From: CAKSNH01 sp964422725
GTDB taxonomy: Bacteria > Bacillota > Clostridia > UBA1381
Length of the DNA: 5,846 nt
Assembly: GCA_964422725.1 (NCBI GenBank)
Contig: CAYRCC010000069.1
Coordinates: forward strand, 1-5,846
Direction: 5' to 3'
Positions 5,406-5,846 of this stretch are shown one piece after another. Under the pieces are notes generated by a model. It saw only the letters and a list, made by a program, of their open reading frames with translations. It was not told the DNA's origin and searched no databases. Each line of letters starts with the position of its first letter. Position 1 is the stretch's first letter. The position numbers were made by a program, and so were the translations under genes.

Positions 5406-5434
5406 TTGACACAACACATTTAATGTGATAATAT
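5406..5434 (+). promoter_or_regulatory. Strong sigma-A promoter of the ACT-domain gene, with internal palindrome
   Basis: TTGACA (5406-5411) and TAATAT (5429-5434) are 17 bp apart, with TG one base before the -10, giving a near-ideal extended promoter. The spacer contains the perfect inverted repeat CACAT-TTA-ATGTG (5415-5427), which a repressor could use as an operator. Transcription should begin near 5441, giving a leader of about 58 nt. Confidence 0.8.
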
Positions 5435-5440
5435 ACTAAA

Positions 5441-5491
5441 ATGAAAGTACAGTTGTATTCCCTGCGCGGACACAACGGATTTGTAAGGTGA
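5441..5491 (+). CDS. Possible 16-residue leader peptide
   Basis: An ATG at 5441 opens a 16-codon frame (MKVQLYSLRGHNGFVR) ending in TGA at 5489-5491, seven bases before the ATG of the ACT gene and inside its ribosome binding site. The ATG coincides with the predicted transcript start, so translation would have to be leaderless. The peptide has no run of one amino acid and no attenuator hairpin follows it, so classical attenuation is not supported. It is most likely a chance frame, listed because of its position. Confidence 0.15.
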   Translation: MKVQLYSLRGHNGFVR

Positions 5492-5498
5492 TAAGAAT

Positions 5499-5837
5499 AT
5501 GGAAAAAAAATATTCCTATCTTTTGGTTGATTCCGAGGTTGCTCCCGAGGCTTTTGTAAAGACGGCTGAGGCAAAACGGCTCTTGTCGTCGGGCAAATGC
5601 AGAACCGCCGGAGAAGCAATCGAAAAGACGGGTATCAGCAGAAGTGCGTTTTATAAATACAAGGACAGGGTTTTCTATTATAACGACCGCACAAAGGAAA
5701 AAATCGTAACGCTTTTTTTTACGCTTGAAGATGTGACGGGTATCTTATCGGATATACTCAACGTGCTTGCGGTTTATAAAATGAACGTGCTGACTGTTGT
5801 GATACAATTGATGGGTGACAAAAAAAGAGGAAAATGA
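5499..5837 (+). CDS. ACT-domain protein (PheB/UPF0735-like), C-terminally truncated
   Basis: Residues 1-100 look like the PheB/UPF0735 family: a short beta-rich start, TAEAKRLLSSGKCRTAGEAI (22-41), and GISRSAFYKYKDRVF (45-59), a helix-turn-helix-like segment. The first half of an ACT domain follows (KIVTLFFTLEDVTGILSDIL, 68-87, and YKMNVLTV, 93-100). ACT domains bind amino acids and control metabolic enzymes. In Clostridia this gene often precedes homoserine dehydrogenase. Family members are usually about 145-150 residues; this one ends at 112 after a basic tail, and lacks the last two beta strands and second helix of the ACT fold. Neither other frame after residue 100 restores the family sequence. 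The ATG has AAGGTGAT at 5485-5492, six bases upstream. It may be a degraded gene, a real short form or a sequence error near the window edge. Confidence 0.8.
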   Translation: MEKKYSYLLVDSEVAPEAFVKTAEAKRLLSSGKCRTAGEAIEKTGISRSAFYKYKDRVFYYNDRTKEKIVTLFFTLEDVTGILSDILNVLAVYKMNVLTVVIQLMGDKKRGK

Positions 5838-5846
5838 ACTCCAAAT

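Noticed and set aside
5441..5491. Amino-acid attenuation leader for the ACT gene
   Set aside because: The 16-residue peptide has no run of a regulatory amino acid, and no alternative terminator hairpin lies between it and the gene.
5275..5619. 114-codon minus-strand open frame over the divergent promoters
   Set aside because: It overlaps the ACT gene start, both its promoter elements and the nested repeat, and has no recognisable domain.

Overview
The window looks like ordinary chromosome from a Clostridia-type member of the Bacillota. The evidence is strong AGGAGG-like ribosome binding sites, sigma-A promoters of the TTGACA-17-TAATAT kind, a membrane-anchored RNase Y, and an ACT-domain protein of the PheB/UPF0735 type. 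No genus can be named from the sequence alone. I found no transposase, phage, CRISPR, toxin-antitoxin or defence gene, and no rRNA or tRNA. The unusual content lies in the non-coding DNA and in a few gene details.

Layout: three housekeeping genes lie on the minus strand and one gene at the right edge lies on the plus strand. In transcription order on the minus strand they are guaB (IMP dehydrogenase, 5073 to 3604), rny (RNase Y, 3098 to 1533) and a holB-like DNA polymerase III delta' subunit gene (1464 to 484). guaB has its own promoter (-35 at 5170-5175, -10 at 5147-5152) and a textbook intrinsic terminator (3561-3597), so it looks monocistronic. rny has its own strong promoter (-35 at 3293-3298, -10 at 3270-3275) and a leader of about 165 nt. 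A hairpin terminator separates it from holB 68 bp further on, and I see no separate promoter for holB in that gap. holB is therefore probably expressed by read-through of that terminator or from a promoter inside rny. On the plus strand, a promoter at 5406-5434 drives a gene whose product starts as a normal ACT-domain protein but stops early, inside the ACT domain, nine bases before the window ends.

Non-coding regions over 300 bp: (1) 1-483 holds a 101-bp foldback (78-178), a stretch with GACAA/TTGTC palindromes (195-256), and one copy of a modular palindromic repeat (261-467). The last hairpin of that copy is the probable holB terminator. (2) 3099-3603 holds the rny promoter and leader, with three CGTACAT direct repeats, and a second copy of the modular repeat in inverted orientation (3373-3597), whose last hairpin is the guaB terminator. 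(3) 5074-5498 holds the divergent guaB and ACT promoters, a small guaB leader hairpin, and a nested inverted repeat (5266-5349) of unknown role.

Function: the genes serve purine synthesis (GuaB), mRNA turnover (RNase Y), chromosome replication (delta') and probably small-molecule-responsive control (ACT protein). They do not form one pathway. The least-explained feature is the repeat family that brackets the rny-holB block in inverted orientation and appears to supply terminators to the genes beside it.
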